DNA from: Streptomyces finlayi | GTDB taxonomy: Bacteria; Actinomycetota; Actinomycetes; Streptomycetales; Streptomycetaceae | NCBI RefSeq assembly: GCF_014216315.1 | Contig: NZ_CP045702.1 | Location: forward strand, 2,418,001 to 2,482,000 | Direction: 5' to 3' | Length of the DNA stretch: 64,000 nucleotides | Shown: positions 8,290 to 15,741 of the stretch, in pieces | Position numbering within the stretch: the first letter of the stretch is position 1 | Layout of the letters: each line of letters begins with the position of its first letter | Translations under genes and position numbers: made by a program | Notes under the pieces: generated by a model | Database searches by the model: none | What the model was told of the DNA's origin: nothing | The model's input: only the letters and a program-made list of their open reading frames with translations

Positions 8290-11200
8290 GTGACCGTGGG
8301 GCGTGCAGTGTTGGTTGGCATCGGGCGTTTCGATGTGGATCCGTCGGAGGGTGAAACTCGGGTCGGGGAGCCGAGTTTGCCGGATCTGCCGTTCGTGGAC
8401 GAGGTCGTGCCGCCGGTCGCGGCGGCGCTGAGCCGGTTGGGGTATACGACCGATGTGCACCGGGACGTCGGCGCGGACGCGTTGAGGGCTGCCGTGTTCG
8501 ACGCGATCGGATCTGTTCGGGTCATCTATGTGGCTTCCCACGGGGAGCCGGACTCCTCGAACCCGCATCGTGTGGACGTGGTGCCCGCGGACGCGCGGTT
8601 AGGGTCCGGCACGAACGCCGCCCAGTGGGTGGACGACGCGCAGAAGTCGGGAGTGCCGACGCTGTTCCTGCTGGATCTATGCCGGTCCGGCCGTGCGACG
8701 GAGCTTCCGCACCTGGTGCACCGGTCCGACGCGCCGGTGAACGCGTGGGTGCTCGCCGCGTCCAGCGGGGGCGAGGACGCCTACGACGGACGGTTCAGCA
8801 TCGCGTTGGCCCAGGTGCTGGAGGAGGTCGCCGACAACGGGCTGGACACCGACCCGGTGCGGTCGCACGTGCAGTTTCAAAAGGTGGCACGGCAAGTTGC
8901 GCAGCGTGTCGCGCAGATGCCGGGGATGGCGCAGAGCGTGCAGAGCACGGCGATGGTGCTGGCCGCGGACGAGCCGGCCCTCCCGTTCTTCCCGAATGGT
9001 GCCTTCGACCCGGCCGAGGCAAGGCTGGCCGAGGTGGATCCGGCGCTGCGGGTCTTCCTCGGCCAGCAGGACAAGCGACACTTCGCCGACAAGGCCAGGA
9101 ATCAGTTCGTCGGCCGACGTTCCCAATTACGTGCACTCGCGCCGTGGCTGGACGACGTCGAGGCGGGCGGTCTTCGGGTGGTCACGGGCAATCCCGGGGT
9201 GGGTAAGTCCGCGTTGCTGGGCGCGCTCGCCTGTGCGGCACATCCGGAACTGGAACGGGTGGCGCCGCATGTGCGGGAGCGGTTGTTGTCACGCGATTCG
9301 GGGGGGTGCCCCTCGGTCCACGACCGGCTGGCCGCGGTCCACGCCCGCGGCCGCTCCGCGGATGAGGTGCTCACCACCATCGCCCGCCAACTGCGTCTCG
9401 GCCCCGCGGCGGAAGCCGGCAATGCCACCGCACTCGTGAACCTGCTTCCCGACACCGGCGAGGTGCCGGCGGTGATCGTGGACGCCCTGGACGAAGCATC
9501 CGAACCAGACAGGACCTGCACGGAACTGGTCCGCCTGGCGCGCGCCGTGCGCAGCGACGGCCGGCCGGTGGTGCGCCTGACGGTGGGTACACGCCCGTGG
9601 CCGCAGTTCTCCGCGCTGCTCGACCTCGCACGCGCCGGTGACGGCCTGATCGATCTGGACGACGCCGACCCCGACGAGGTCCGTGGCGACCTGGCAGCCC
9701 ACCTCACCGGCCGCCTCATGATGATGGAGTCCTACGAACCGGCCCGCATGCGCGCGATCCGCGACCGTCTCGCCCACGCCGTCGCGGACCGCCTCGCCCC
9801 GCACCCGGGTGAACCCGCGCCGTGGGGCGCGTTCCTGGTGGCCGGAATCTTCGCCCGCTACCTGGAGCGCGATCCCGCCCCGGACAGTGTCGAAGCGGCC
9901 GCAGCACTGGGCCACTCGGCGCCCACGACGCTGCCCCAGGTCCTCGACCTGGACCTGGACACCCACCCCCACGGACAGCAGCTGCGCGCCATCCTTGCGG
10001 CGATCGCCCAGGCCCAGGGCCAGGGCATGCCCCTGGAAATCGCCCTGCCGCTCGCGGGCCTGTTCACCGACCTCGACCTCCAACACGCCCGCCGGAACCT
10101 GCTGCCCGAGATCCTGTTCTACCTGCGCACCACCCCCGACCACGACGGCACCCTGCTCTACCGCCTCTTCCACCAAGCCCTCGTCGATCACCTCAACCCA
10201 CCCACACCCGACCCCACCACGACCACACCCGGCGACGTCCTCACCCACCTTCTGGCCACCCACACCACCCACGACGGCACCCACCGCACCTGGGACACCG
10301 CACCCCCCTACCTCCTGCGCCACGCCCCGGCACATGCCCAGGCCGCCGGCCGCCTGGACGAACTCCTCACCGACACCGAGTTCCTGGTCCACGGCACCCC
10401 GGACGCACTCCTCACCGCATTCCCCCGCGCCCACACCGACCAGGCACTGCTCTCCCGCGCCGTCTACCGCACCTCCATCAGTGAACACCGCAACACCGAC
10501 CACGCCACCCGCCGCCGACTCCTCGCGCTGGACGCGGCACGCTACGGCGCCAAGACCCTCACCTCCGCCCTGATGGACAGAGCCGAGGCGGGCACATGGA
10601 CGCCCGCCTCAGCAACAGGAGGAAGCCTCAACCCCGCCTCCCGCGACACCCTCACCGGCCACACCGACAGTGTGGAGGCGGTGGCGTGCGCGGTGGTGGA
10701 CGGGCGTCCCGTCGCCGTCACTGGATCCGAGGACGAGACGGTGCGGGTGTGGGATCTGGCCACCGGGCAGCAGGTCGGCGCACCCCTCACCGGCCACACC
10801 GACGAGGTGGACGCGGTGGCGTGCACGGTGGTGGACGGACGCCCCGTGGCCGTCAGCGGATCCTTCGACGAGACGGTGCGGGTGTGGGATCTGGCCACCG
10901 GGCAGCAGGTCGGCGCACCCCTCACCGGCCACACCGACAAGGTGGACGCGGTGGCGTGCACGGTGGTGGACGGACGCCCCGTGGCCGTCAGCGGATCCTA
11001 CGACGAGACCGTGCGGGTGTGGGATCTGGCCACCGGCCAACAGGTCGGCGCACCCCTCACCGGCCACACCGACAGGGTGACTGCGGTGGCGTGCGCGGTG
11101 GTGAACGGACGCCCCGCCGCCGTCACCGGATCCGACGACGAGACAGTGCGGGTGTGGGATCTGGCCACCGGCCAGCAGGTCGGCGAACCCCTCACCGGCC

Positions 11201-12501
11201 ACACCGAACCGGTGCACTCGGTGGCGTGCGCGGTGGTGAACGGGCGCCCCGTCGCCGTCACCGGATCCGCCGACGCGACGGTGCGGATGTGGGACCTGAC
11301 CACCCGTAGAAAGGTCGGCAAGCTCACCGACCACACCCAACCGGTGGGCAGGGTGGCGTGCACGGTCCTGGAAGGGCGCCCCGTCGCCGTCACCACAGCC
11401 ACCGACGCCATGCGGGTATGGGACCTGACCACCCGCAGACAGGTCGGCGAACCTCTCACCGGCCACACAGGGTGGCCAGTGGCGTGCACGGTGCTGGACG
11501 GGAATCCCATCGTCGTCACCGGACTCGGCAGCCAAGTGAAGGTATGGGACTTGGCTGGCCTGACCACCCGCAGGCAGGTCGGCGAACCCTTCACCGGTCA
11601 CACCGACAGGGTGACTGCGGTGGCGTGCACGGTGGTGGACGGGCGCCCCGCCGCCGTCAGCGCAGACTTCTACGGAACCGTGCGGGTATGGGACATGGCC
11701 ACCGGCCGCCCGATCGGTAAACCCCTGACCGGCCACCCCAGCAACGTGTGGGCGGTGGCGTGCACGGTGGTGGACGGCCGCCCCGTCGCCGTCACCGGAT
11801 CCATGGATGAGACCGTGCGGGTGAGTAACCTGACCACCCGTAGAAAGGTCCGCAAGCTCACCGGCCATACCGGCGCCGTGCGGGCGGTGGCGTGCACGGT
11901 GATGAACGGCCGCCCCGTCGCCGTCACCACATCCGACGACGGCACCGTGCGGGTGTGGGACCTGACCACCCGTAGACAGGTCGGCACGCTCGCCGGCCAA
12001 ACCAACCGGGTGAACGCGGTGGCGTGCACGGTGATGAACGGCCGCACCGTCGCCGTCACCACATCCGACGACGCGACGGTGCGGGTGTGGGACCTGACCA
12101 CCGGCCGCCCGATCGGCAAACCCCTCACCAGCCACCCCAGCAACGTGCGGGCGGTGGCGTGCACGGTGATGAACGGCCGCCCCGTCGCCGTCACTGGATC
12201 TTACGACGAGACCGTGCGGGTGTGGGACCTGAACACCAGCCGCCAGTTCGGCAAGCCCCTCACCGGCCACACCGAACCGGTGAACGCGGTGGCGTGCACG
12301 GTGATGAACGGCCGCCCCGTGGCCGTCACCGGGTCCGACGACCGCACCGTGCGGGTGTGGGACCTGGATACGAGGCGATATATCGACCGGATTCCCCTTC
12401 CCGCACCGTGCGAAGAACTCGCGGTGGGAGCTGGTGATCGATTGGTCATCGGAATCGGTTCGGATGTCGTCTTCCTGACACGCGTTCCGCCCCGATCCTA
12501 G
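8290..12501 (+). CDS. caspase (C14)-NACHT/STAND-WD40 protein, NLR-like
   Basis: This encodes 1403 residues from GTG 8290, about six bases after GGGAGGGGG. Residues 4-225 form a caspase-like peptidase: VTVGRAVLVGIG start, catalytic His84 in ASHG and Cys131 in LLDLCRSG, both intact. F273-VGRR opens the STAND ATPase: Walker A GNPGVGKS (301-307 core) and Walker B VIVDALDEA with D398, D401 and E402. A helical part follows to about 785. From 788 to the end there are 13 WD40 repeats plus a closing half-blade, which fits two seven-bladed propellers. In this architecture the propellers usually sense a ligand, the ATPase oligomerises and the caspase cuts targets. It is the first gene of the cargo, 44 bp before the hydrolase, and probably a phage-defence or cell-death switch. 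Frame upstream to 8092 is open but does not look coding. Confidence 0.9.
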   Translation: MTVGRAVLVGIGRFDVDPSEGETRVGEPSLPDLPFVDEVVPPVAAALSRLGYTTDVHRDVGADALRAAVFDAIGSVRVIYVASHGEPDSSNPHRVDVVPADARLGSGTNAAQWVDDAQKSGVPTLFLLDLCRSGRATELPHLVHRSDAPVNAWVLAASSGGEDAYDGRFSIALAQVLEEVADNGLDTDPVRSHVQFQKVARQVAQRVAQMPGMAQSVQSTAMVLAADEPALPFFPNGAFDPAEARLAEVDPALRVFLGQQDKRHFADKARNQFVGRRSQLRALAPWLDDVEAGGLRVVTGNPGVGKSALLGALACAAHPELERVAPHVRERLLSRDSGGCPSVHDRLAAVHARGRSADEVLTTIARQLRLGPAAEAGNATALVNLLPDTGEVPAVIVDALDEASEPDRTCTELVRLARAVRSDGRPVVRLTVGTRPWPQFSALLDLARAGDGLIDLDDADPDEVRGDLAAHLTGRLMMMESYEPARMRAIRDRLAHAVADRLAPHPGEPAPWGAFLVAGIFARYLERDPAPDSVEAAAALGHSAPTTLPQVLDLDLDTHPHGQQLRAILAAIAQAQGQGMPLEIALPLAGLFTDLDLQHARRNLLPEILFYLRTTPDHDGTLLYRLFHQALVDHLNPPTPDPTTTTPGDVLTHLLATHTTHDGTHRTWDTAPPYLLRHAPAHAQAAGRLDELLTDTEFLVHGTPDALLTAFPRAHTDQALLSRAVYRTSISEHRNTDHATRRRLLALDAARYGAKTLTSALMDRAEAGTWTPASATGGSLNPASRDTLTGHTDSVEAVACAVVDGRPVAVTGSEDETVRVWDLATGQQVGAPLTGHTDEVDAVACTVVDGRPVAVSGSFDETVRVWDLATGQQVGAPLTGHTDKVDAVACTVVDGRPVAVSGSYDETVRVWDLATGQQVGAPLTGHTDRVTAVACAVVNGRPAAVTGSDDETVRVWDLATGQQVGEPLTGHTEPVHSVACAVVNGRPVAVTGSADATVRMWDLTTRRKVGKLTDHTQPVGRVACTVLEGRPVAVTTATDAMRVWDLTTRRQVGEPLTGHTGWPVACTVLDGNPIVVTGLGSQVKVWDLAGLTTRRQVGEPFTGHTDRVTAVACTVVDGRPAAVSADFYGTVRVWDMATGRPIGKPLTGHPSNVWAVACTVVDGRPVAVTGSMDETVRVSNLTTRRKVRKLTGHTGAVRAVACTVMNGRPVAVTTSDDGTVRVWDLTTRRQVGTLAGQTNRVNAVACTVMNGRTVAVTTSDDATVRVWDLTTGRPIGKPLTSHPSNVRAVACTVMNGRPVAVTGSYDETVRVWDLNTSRQFGKPLTGHTEPVNAVACTVMNGRPVAVTGSDDRTVRVWDLDTRRYIDRIPLPAPCEELAVGAGDRLVIGIGSDVVFLTRVPPRS
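10651..12396 (+). repeat. tandem WD40-coding repeats, about 135 bp each
   Basis: These are thirteen repeats inside the NLR gene. The first three start at 10651, 10786 and 10921 with a unit of exactly 135 bp; the fourth starts at 11056 and the fifth at 11191. Most units carry LTGHT, VACTV, NGRPVAVTGS and VRVWDL. Repeats 1-4 are nearly identical at the DNA level, with changes clustered after the GHT motif and around the GS-x-D-E-T strand turn. Such homogenised repeats allow fast gain, loss and shuffling of blades. Confidence 0.9.
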
Positions 12502-12545
12502 GCGCGCCGCACGCGCGGACCCGACGGCACCACCCCGGAGGACTC

Positions 12546-13394
12546 GTGACACACGCCATCGTGGGCGTCCACGGCATCGGCAACTTCCGCCGCGGCCAAC
12601 AACCGTGCGAGGCCGCCCGAACCCTCGGAGCGGAATGGCACACCCGTCTCGCCAGCGCGCTCCGCAGCGCCGGTGCCGGTGCACCGGCACCCGAGATATC
12701 TATGGCGTACTACGCCGACCTGCTGCGCCCGACCGGCCGGCAGGGCGGCGGCGACGACCTCGACGACCTGAACCCGCACGAGATCGAGTTCGCCCGCCAA
12801 TGGCTGGACGCTTTCGATTTGCCTGCGGGCACCGCCGCAGGGCGGTCGACCGTCCCCGTGCGCCAGGCCGTCGAGACCCTCGCCCAGATGCGGCTTCTCG
12901 GCCCGCCCGCCACGAGGTGGTTCGTCGCGCTTTTCTGCCGGGAGGTCCACGCCTATCTGAAGGACCCCAACAGTCCGGCCCGTGCCGCTATCCGGGCCCG
13001 GGTCACCGACGCCCTTGAAACGACGGGCGCGCGCGTGGTGATCGCACACTCCCTCGGTTCGGTCGTCGCCTATGAAGCGCTGTGGGACCGTCCCGACCTG
13101 GAGGTTGACCTCCTGGTTACCCTCGGCTCACCGCTGGCCCTGCCGCACGCGGTCCTGCCGCGCCTGTGGCCGGCACCGGTCAATGGCCGCGGCGCCCGGC
13201 CGCCGGGTGTCGCCCGCTGGGTCAACCTTGCCGACCCCGGTGACATCGTCGCCGTGCCCGCAGGTGGCGTAGGCCGCACTTTTGAAGGCGTCGGCACCGA
13301 CGAGCACACGACCATCGGCGCCTTCGACTTCCACCTCGCCAAAAACTACCTCGCCCACCGACGCCTCGGCGAAATCCTGCGCGCCACATTCTGA
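12546..13394 (+). CDS. serine alpha/beta hydrolase, cargo partner of the caspase-NLR
   Basis: This encodes 282 residues from GTG 12546 with GGAGG six bases upstream. It has an alpha/beta hydrolase plan: VGVHGIG near the N-terminus (oxyanion strand), nucleophile Ser169 in IAHSLGS, candidate acid D230 or D233 in LADPGD and candidate His263 in DFHLAKNYL. There is no signal peptide and no membrane helix, so it acts in the cytoplasm. Short spacing (44 bp) to the caspase-NLR gene means co-transcription is likely. It may be a lipase or esterase effector, or a pro-enzyme cut by the caspase. The family is clear and the role is inference. A possible terminator region or promoter between it and the recombinase is not evident. 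Confidence 0.82.
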   Translation: MTHAIVGVHGIGNFRRGQQPCEAARTLGAEWHTRLASALRSAGAGAPAPEISMAYYADLLRPTGRQGGGDDLDDLNPHEIEFARQWLDAFDLPAGTAAGRSTVPVRQAVETLAQMRLLGPPATRWFVALFCREVHAYLKDPNSPARAAIRARVTDALETTGARVVIAHSLGSVVAYEALWDRPDLEVDLLVTLGSPLALPHAVLPRLWPAPVNGRGARPPGVARWVNLADPGDIVAVPAGGVGRTFEGVGTDEHTTIGAFDFHLAKNYLAHRRLGEILRATF

Positions 13395-13456
13395 CACCAC
13401 CCGCGAACCGTTCAGACCGGCACGGCCGCGCCTTTTTGTTGCCTGATGGCTCGCCA

Positions 13457-13572
13457 GGGCTCTGTCGCAGTAAATGCCGGATTTACTGCGGCAGAGCCCC
13501 TACCGTGATCACCGCGACCTGCGGCGGGGCATTCCGGCCGTCGGGGTGAGGTGTACGCATTTACTGCGGCAG
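13457..13572. other. internal recombination (resolution) site of the transposon
   Basis: Two inverted arms, 13457-13475 and 13481-13499, match at 18 of 19 positions around a 5-bp spacer (GCCGG). The arm core ATTTACTGCGGCAG recurs in direct orientation at 13559-13572. An inverted core pair plus an extra direct copy, right before a tyrosine recombinase gene, is the layout of TnpI-type resolution sites (Tn4430 IRS). Strand exchange would occur in the core spacer and the extra copy would be accessory. Confidence 0.8.
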
Positions 13573-13593
13573 CACCGAGAGGGCGGAGCGGGC

Positions 13594-14661
13594 ATGACGA
13601 TCGAACCGGTGACCGAACTCGGGAGCGGGGGCGCATTGCGGTTGCCGCGCGCCCGCGTCGTGCCCATGTCCGCCCCTCCCGCGTCGTACACCGCGGCGGT
13701 CGAGCGCTACCTCACCGGCGCGGGCATCGCGAAGTCCTCCGCGCGGATCTACCGGATCTCGCTGACGACCTGGGGGTGGATGCTCACCGGTGAACCGGCG
13801 CCGACCGGACCCGCCCGCCGGCGCGCGAAGCCGCCCGTCTTCCCCGTCACCGCGATCGACGACCCGGTGCTGCCGGAGGTCCTGGCCGAGCTGGCGGCGG
13901 CGCGGGCGGACGAGATGGACGCCGACACCGTCAACCGCGAACTGTCCATCGCGCGCAAGGCGATCGGCTGGTGGCAGCGCCAAGGCTGGATCGACTGCGA
14001 CCCGACGATCGGCATCGAGCGGCGGCCGGCACCACCGGACCGCACAAAGGCCCTGGCCGAAAACCAGATCGCCGCCCTGTGGCGCCTGGACGTCGGACTC
14101 CGGGAGAAGACGCAGTGGAAGATGCTCTACGAGTCGGCGGCCAGGGCCGACGAGGTGCTGTGCCTGAACGTGGAAGACCTGTACCCGCAGGACAAGCGCG
14201 GGAAGATCACCGCCAAGGGCGGGGCGACGGAGTGGATTCACTGGCAGTCCGGCACCGCCCAGCTCCTGCCCCGCCTCATCGCACGCCGCACCCGCGGCCC
14301 GCTGTTCCTCACCGACCGCAAGGCCCCCGCTGGAACACCGACGCTCGACGTGTGCCCGGAGACCGGCCGAGCCCGGCTCTCCTACCGCCGCGCTGAGGAG
14401 ATCTTCGAGGAGAACACCCGGCTGCTGGCCAACCCCCTCGCCTCACCCGACGACATCGAGGACCTGGACGGCTGGACGCTCCACCGACTACGGCACAGTG
14501 CCCTCACGCACGACGCGGAAGACGGCACCTCCACCCCGATGCTGCTGGCTCGCTCCCGCCACGCATCCGTCCGCTCCCTGGAGCGATACGCACGGCCCGG
14601 CGTCGACTCGGTCGCCCGGCACGTCGCCGAACGCGACCCCGCCGCACGCCGCCGCACGTAG
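13594..14661 (+). CDS. tnpI: tyrosine recombinase, TnpI-like cointegrate resolvase
   Basis: This encodes 355 residues from ATG 13594, with GGAG six bases upstream. The N-terminal SAM-like core-binding region covers about residues 29-130. The catalytic set is R184 (SAARADEV), H297 and R300 (HRLRH), H323 (SRHAS) and nucleophile Y332 (ERYAR), all present. It lies just inside the right terminal repeat, 21 bp downstream of the last recombination-site copy. That fits a resolvase acting on cointegrates made by the Tn3 transposase. Serine resolvases are commoner in Tn3 elements; tyrosine types are a minority. The symbol is given by analogy with Tn4430. An integrase for a separate integron-like role seems unlikely. 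Confidence 0.88.
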   Translation: MTIEPVTELGSGGALRLPRARVVPMSAPPASYTAAVERYLTGAGIAKSSARIYRISLTTWGWMLTGEPAPTGPARRRAKPPVFPVTAIDDPVLPEVLAELAAARADEMDADTVNRELSIARKAIGWWQRQGWIDCDPTIGIERRPAPPDRTKALAENQIAALWRLDVGLREKTQWKMLYESAARADEVLCLNVEDLYPQDKRGKITAKGGATEWIHWQSGTAQLLPRLIARRTRGPLFLTDRKAPAGTPTLDVCPETGRARLSYRRAEEIFEENTRLLANPLASPDDIEDLDGWTLHRLRHSALTHDAEDGTSTPMLLARSRHASVRSLERYARPGVDSVARHVAERDPAARRRT

Positions 14662-14678
14662 ATCCGAGCGGATCAAGG

Positions 14679-14727
14679 CTTCAAGATCATCCCGTTGCCC
14701 CTTTGGCGCGTATCTCGGTCACACCCC
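14679..14727 (-). repeat. right terminal inverted repeat of the Tn3-family element
   Basis: It is 49 bp, the exact complement of 4754-4802, and ends in CACACCCC. The recombinase gene stops 17 bp inside it. Confidence 0.95.
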
Positions 14728-14732
14728 ACCCT
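14728..14732. repeat. target-site duplication ACCCT, right
   Basis: Second copy of the 5-bp target duplication; see the copy at 4749-4753. Confidence 0.9.
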
Positions 14733-15190
14733 CGTCGCGAGAGAGTGGGAGCCCTCGATGACCTCTGTGCCCGTAGTCCCCATCGAGTGGGAGCGACAGA
14801 ACGGCAGAGCGCCCCTCCAGGGCCGTCTCGGGGCCGTGAAAGGGCGCTCAATGATGACTAAGACTGACAACCGCTAACAGCTCAGCAGCAGGTCAGGGCG
14901 CTGATCGGCTACGTGGCCGCAGGTCAAGAACTCTGCGAGTCACTTCCAGCGCTACTAGGGACTGCCCGGCGGCGGATCATGGCCGCGCCTCGCTCGCTCC
15001 GGCCCACCCTGCCGCCGCGCCTCGCTCGCTCCGGCCCACCCTGCCGCCGGGGCGCGCGAGATCGGCACGCGCGCTCTCGCACGCCCCTCGGCTCCTCACT
15101 CCCACCCCTTGTTCACTCCGCCCAAGGGTGCAACTCTGAGAGTCCCCCCACTTGTGAACTTGTGAATCGGCTCACAGAGTCGGCCCACGA
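14733..15190. other. right flank of the transposon, non-coding, with a 32-bp tandem repeat
   Basis: No gene with a ribosome site is seen. A 32-bp unit (starting GCCGCGCCTCGCTCGCTCC) is repeated head to tail at 14982-15013 and 15014-15045. Composition of the first part resembles the accessory DNA left of the transposon, while the last 60 bp lead into the CBS gene. The right boundary of the integrative element probably lies here, but no tRNA fragment or attachment core could be recognised. Confidence 0.5.
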
Positions 15191-15207
15191 AGGAGGTGGC
15201 TCTCTTC

Positions 15208-15609
15208 ATGCTCGTCCGTGACGCCATGACCACAATGGTCCTGACCATCGGTCCGACCCACACCCTCCGCCAGGCAGCCCGTCTGATGTCGGCACGCCGC
15301 GTCGGAGCAGCCGTCGTCCACGACCCGGACACCTGCCAGCTCGGCATCATCACCGAGCGCGACATCCTCGACGCGATCGGCTCGGGCCAGAACCCCGACG
15401 TCGAGACCGCGTCGGCCCACACCACCACCGACGTGGTCTTCGCCGCCCCCGCCTGGACCCTGGAGGAGGCCGCGGAAGCGATGACGCACGGTGGCTTCCG
15501 GCATCTGATCGTCCTGGACAACGACGGTCCGGTAGGGATCGTCTCGGTGCGCGACATCATCCGCTGCTGGGCACCGGCGAGGCGCCACCCGGCGGAGCTG
15601 GTGATCTGA
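15208..15609 (+). CDS. CBS-domain pair protein
   Basis: This encodes 133 residues from ATG 15208, eleven bases after AGGAGG. It consists of two CBS motifs only: MTTMVLTIGPTHTLRQAARL with GIITERDILDA, and VVFAAPAWTLEEAAEAM with GIVSVRDIIR. Stand-alone CBS pairs bind adenosine ligands and act as sensors; in Streptomyces they often belong to dormancy- or stress-related sets. It is a single gene followed by a strong hairpin shared with the convergent catalase gene. An upstream GTG at 15196 is inside the ribosome site and was rejected as the start. Confidence 0.85.
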   Translation: MLVRDAMTTMVLTIGPTHTLRQAARLMSARRVGAAVVHDPDTCQLGIITERDILDAIGSGQNPDVETASAHTTTDVVFAAPAWTLEEAAEAMTHGGFRHLIVLDNDGPVGIVSVRDIIRCWAPARRHPAELVI

Positions 15610-15643
15610 GCCCTCCTGTCCGCCCCTCACACCCGTACGAACG

Positions 15644-15687
15644 ACGGGCGGGCCGGACCCCCGCAGGGATCCGGCCCGCCCGTCGGC
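15644..15687. terminator. bidirectional terminator between CBS gene and catA
   Basis: Stem CGACGGGCGGGCCGGA pairs perfectly with its complement across a 12-nt loop. It lies between two convergent genes and serves both. A second weaker hairpin (TCTGTCTGGA arms, about 15700-15741) directly follows catA. Confidence 0.8.
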
Positions 15688-15741
15688 GGTGCGCCCTGGG
15701 TCCTGTCTGGACTTCTCCCGCGCTGGAACTCCAGACAGAAC

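Larger units (their letters stand above)
4754..14727. mobile_element. complete Tn3-family transposon carrying a caspase-NLR cargo
   Basis: The element is bounded by perfect 49-bp inverted repeats that start GGGGTGTGACC, the GGGG start usual for the Tn3 family. It is flanked by the 5-bp direct repeat ACCCT (4749-4753 and 14728-14732), as expected for Tn3-type insertion. All four genes point rightward: Tn3 transposase, caspase-NACHT-WD40 protein, alpha/beta hydrolase and tyrosine recombinase. An internal recombination site lies before the recombinase gene. Intact ends, target duplication and open reading frames suggest a fairly recent and possibly still active insertion into the older integrative-element DNA. 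Confidence 0.95.

Noticed and set aside
4836..8525. 1229-residue open frame antisense to the transposase
   Set aside because: High-GC DNA leaves long open antisense frames. The protein is Arg/Gln/His-rich low complexity without domains, and the sense frame encodes a complete DDE transposase.
10651..12396. possible CRISPR-like or satellite array
   Set aside because: The units are 135 bp, without unique spacers, and encode WD40 blades in frame.
10609..12690. 693-residue antisense frame over the WD40 repeats
   Set aside because: Its apparent repeats only mirror the WD40 DNA repeats on the other strand. No ribosome site or domain.
14733..15190. attachment site or tRNA fragment marking the end of the integrative element
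   Set aside because: No tRNA-like 3' end or matching core repeat was found within the window.
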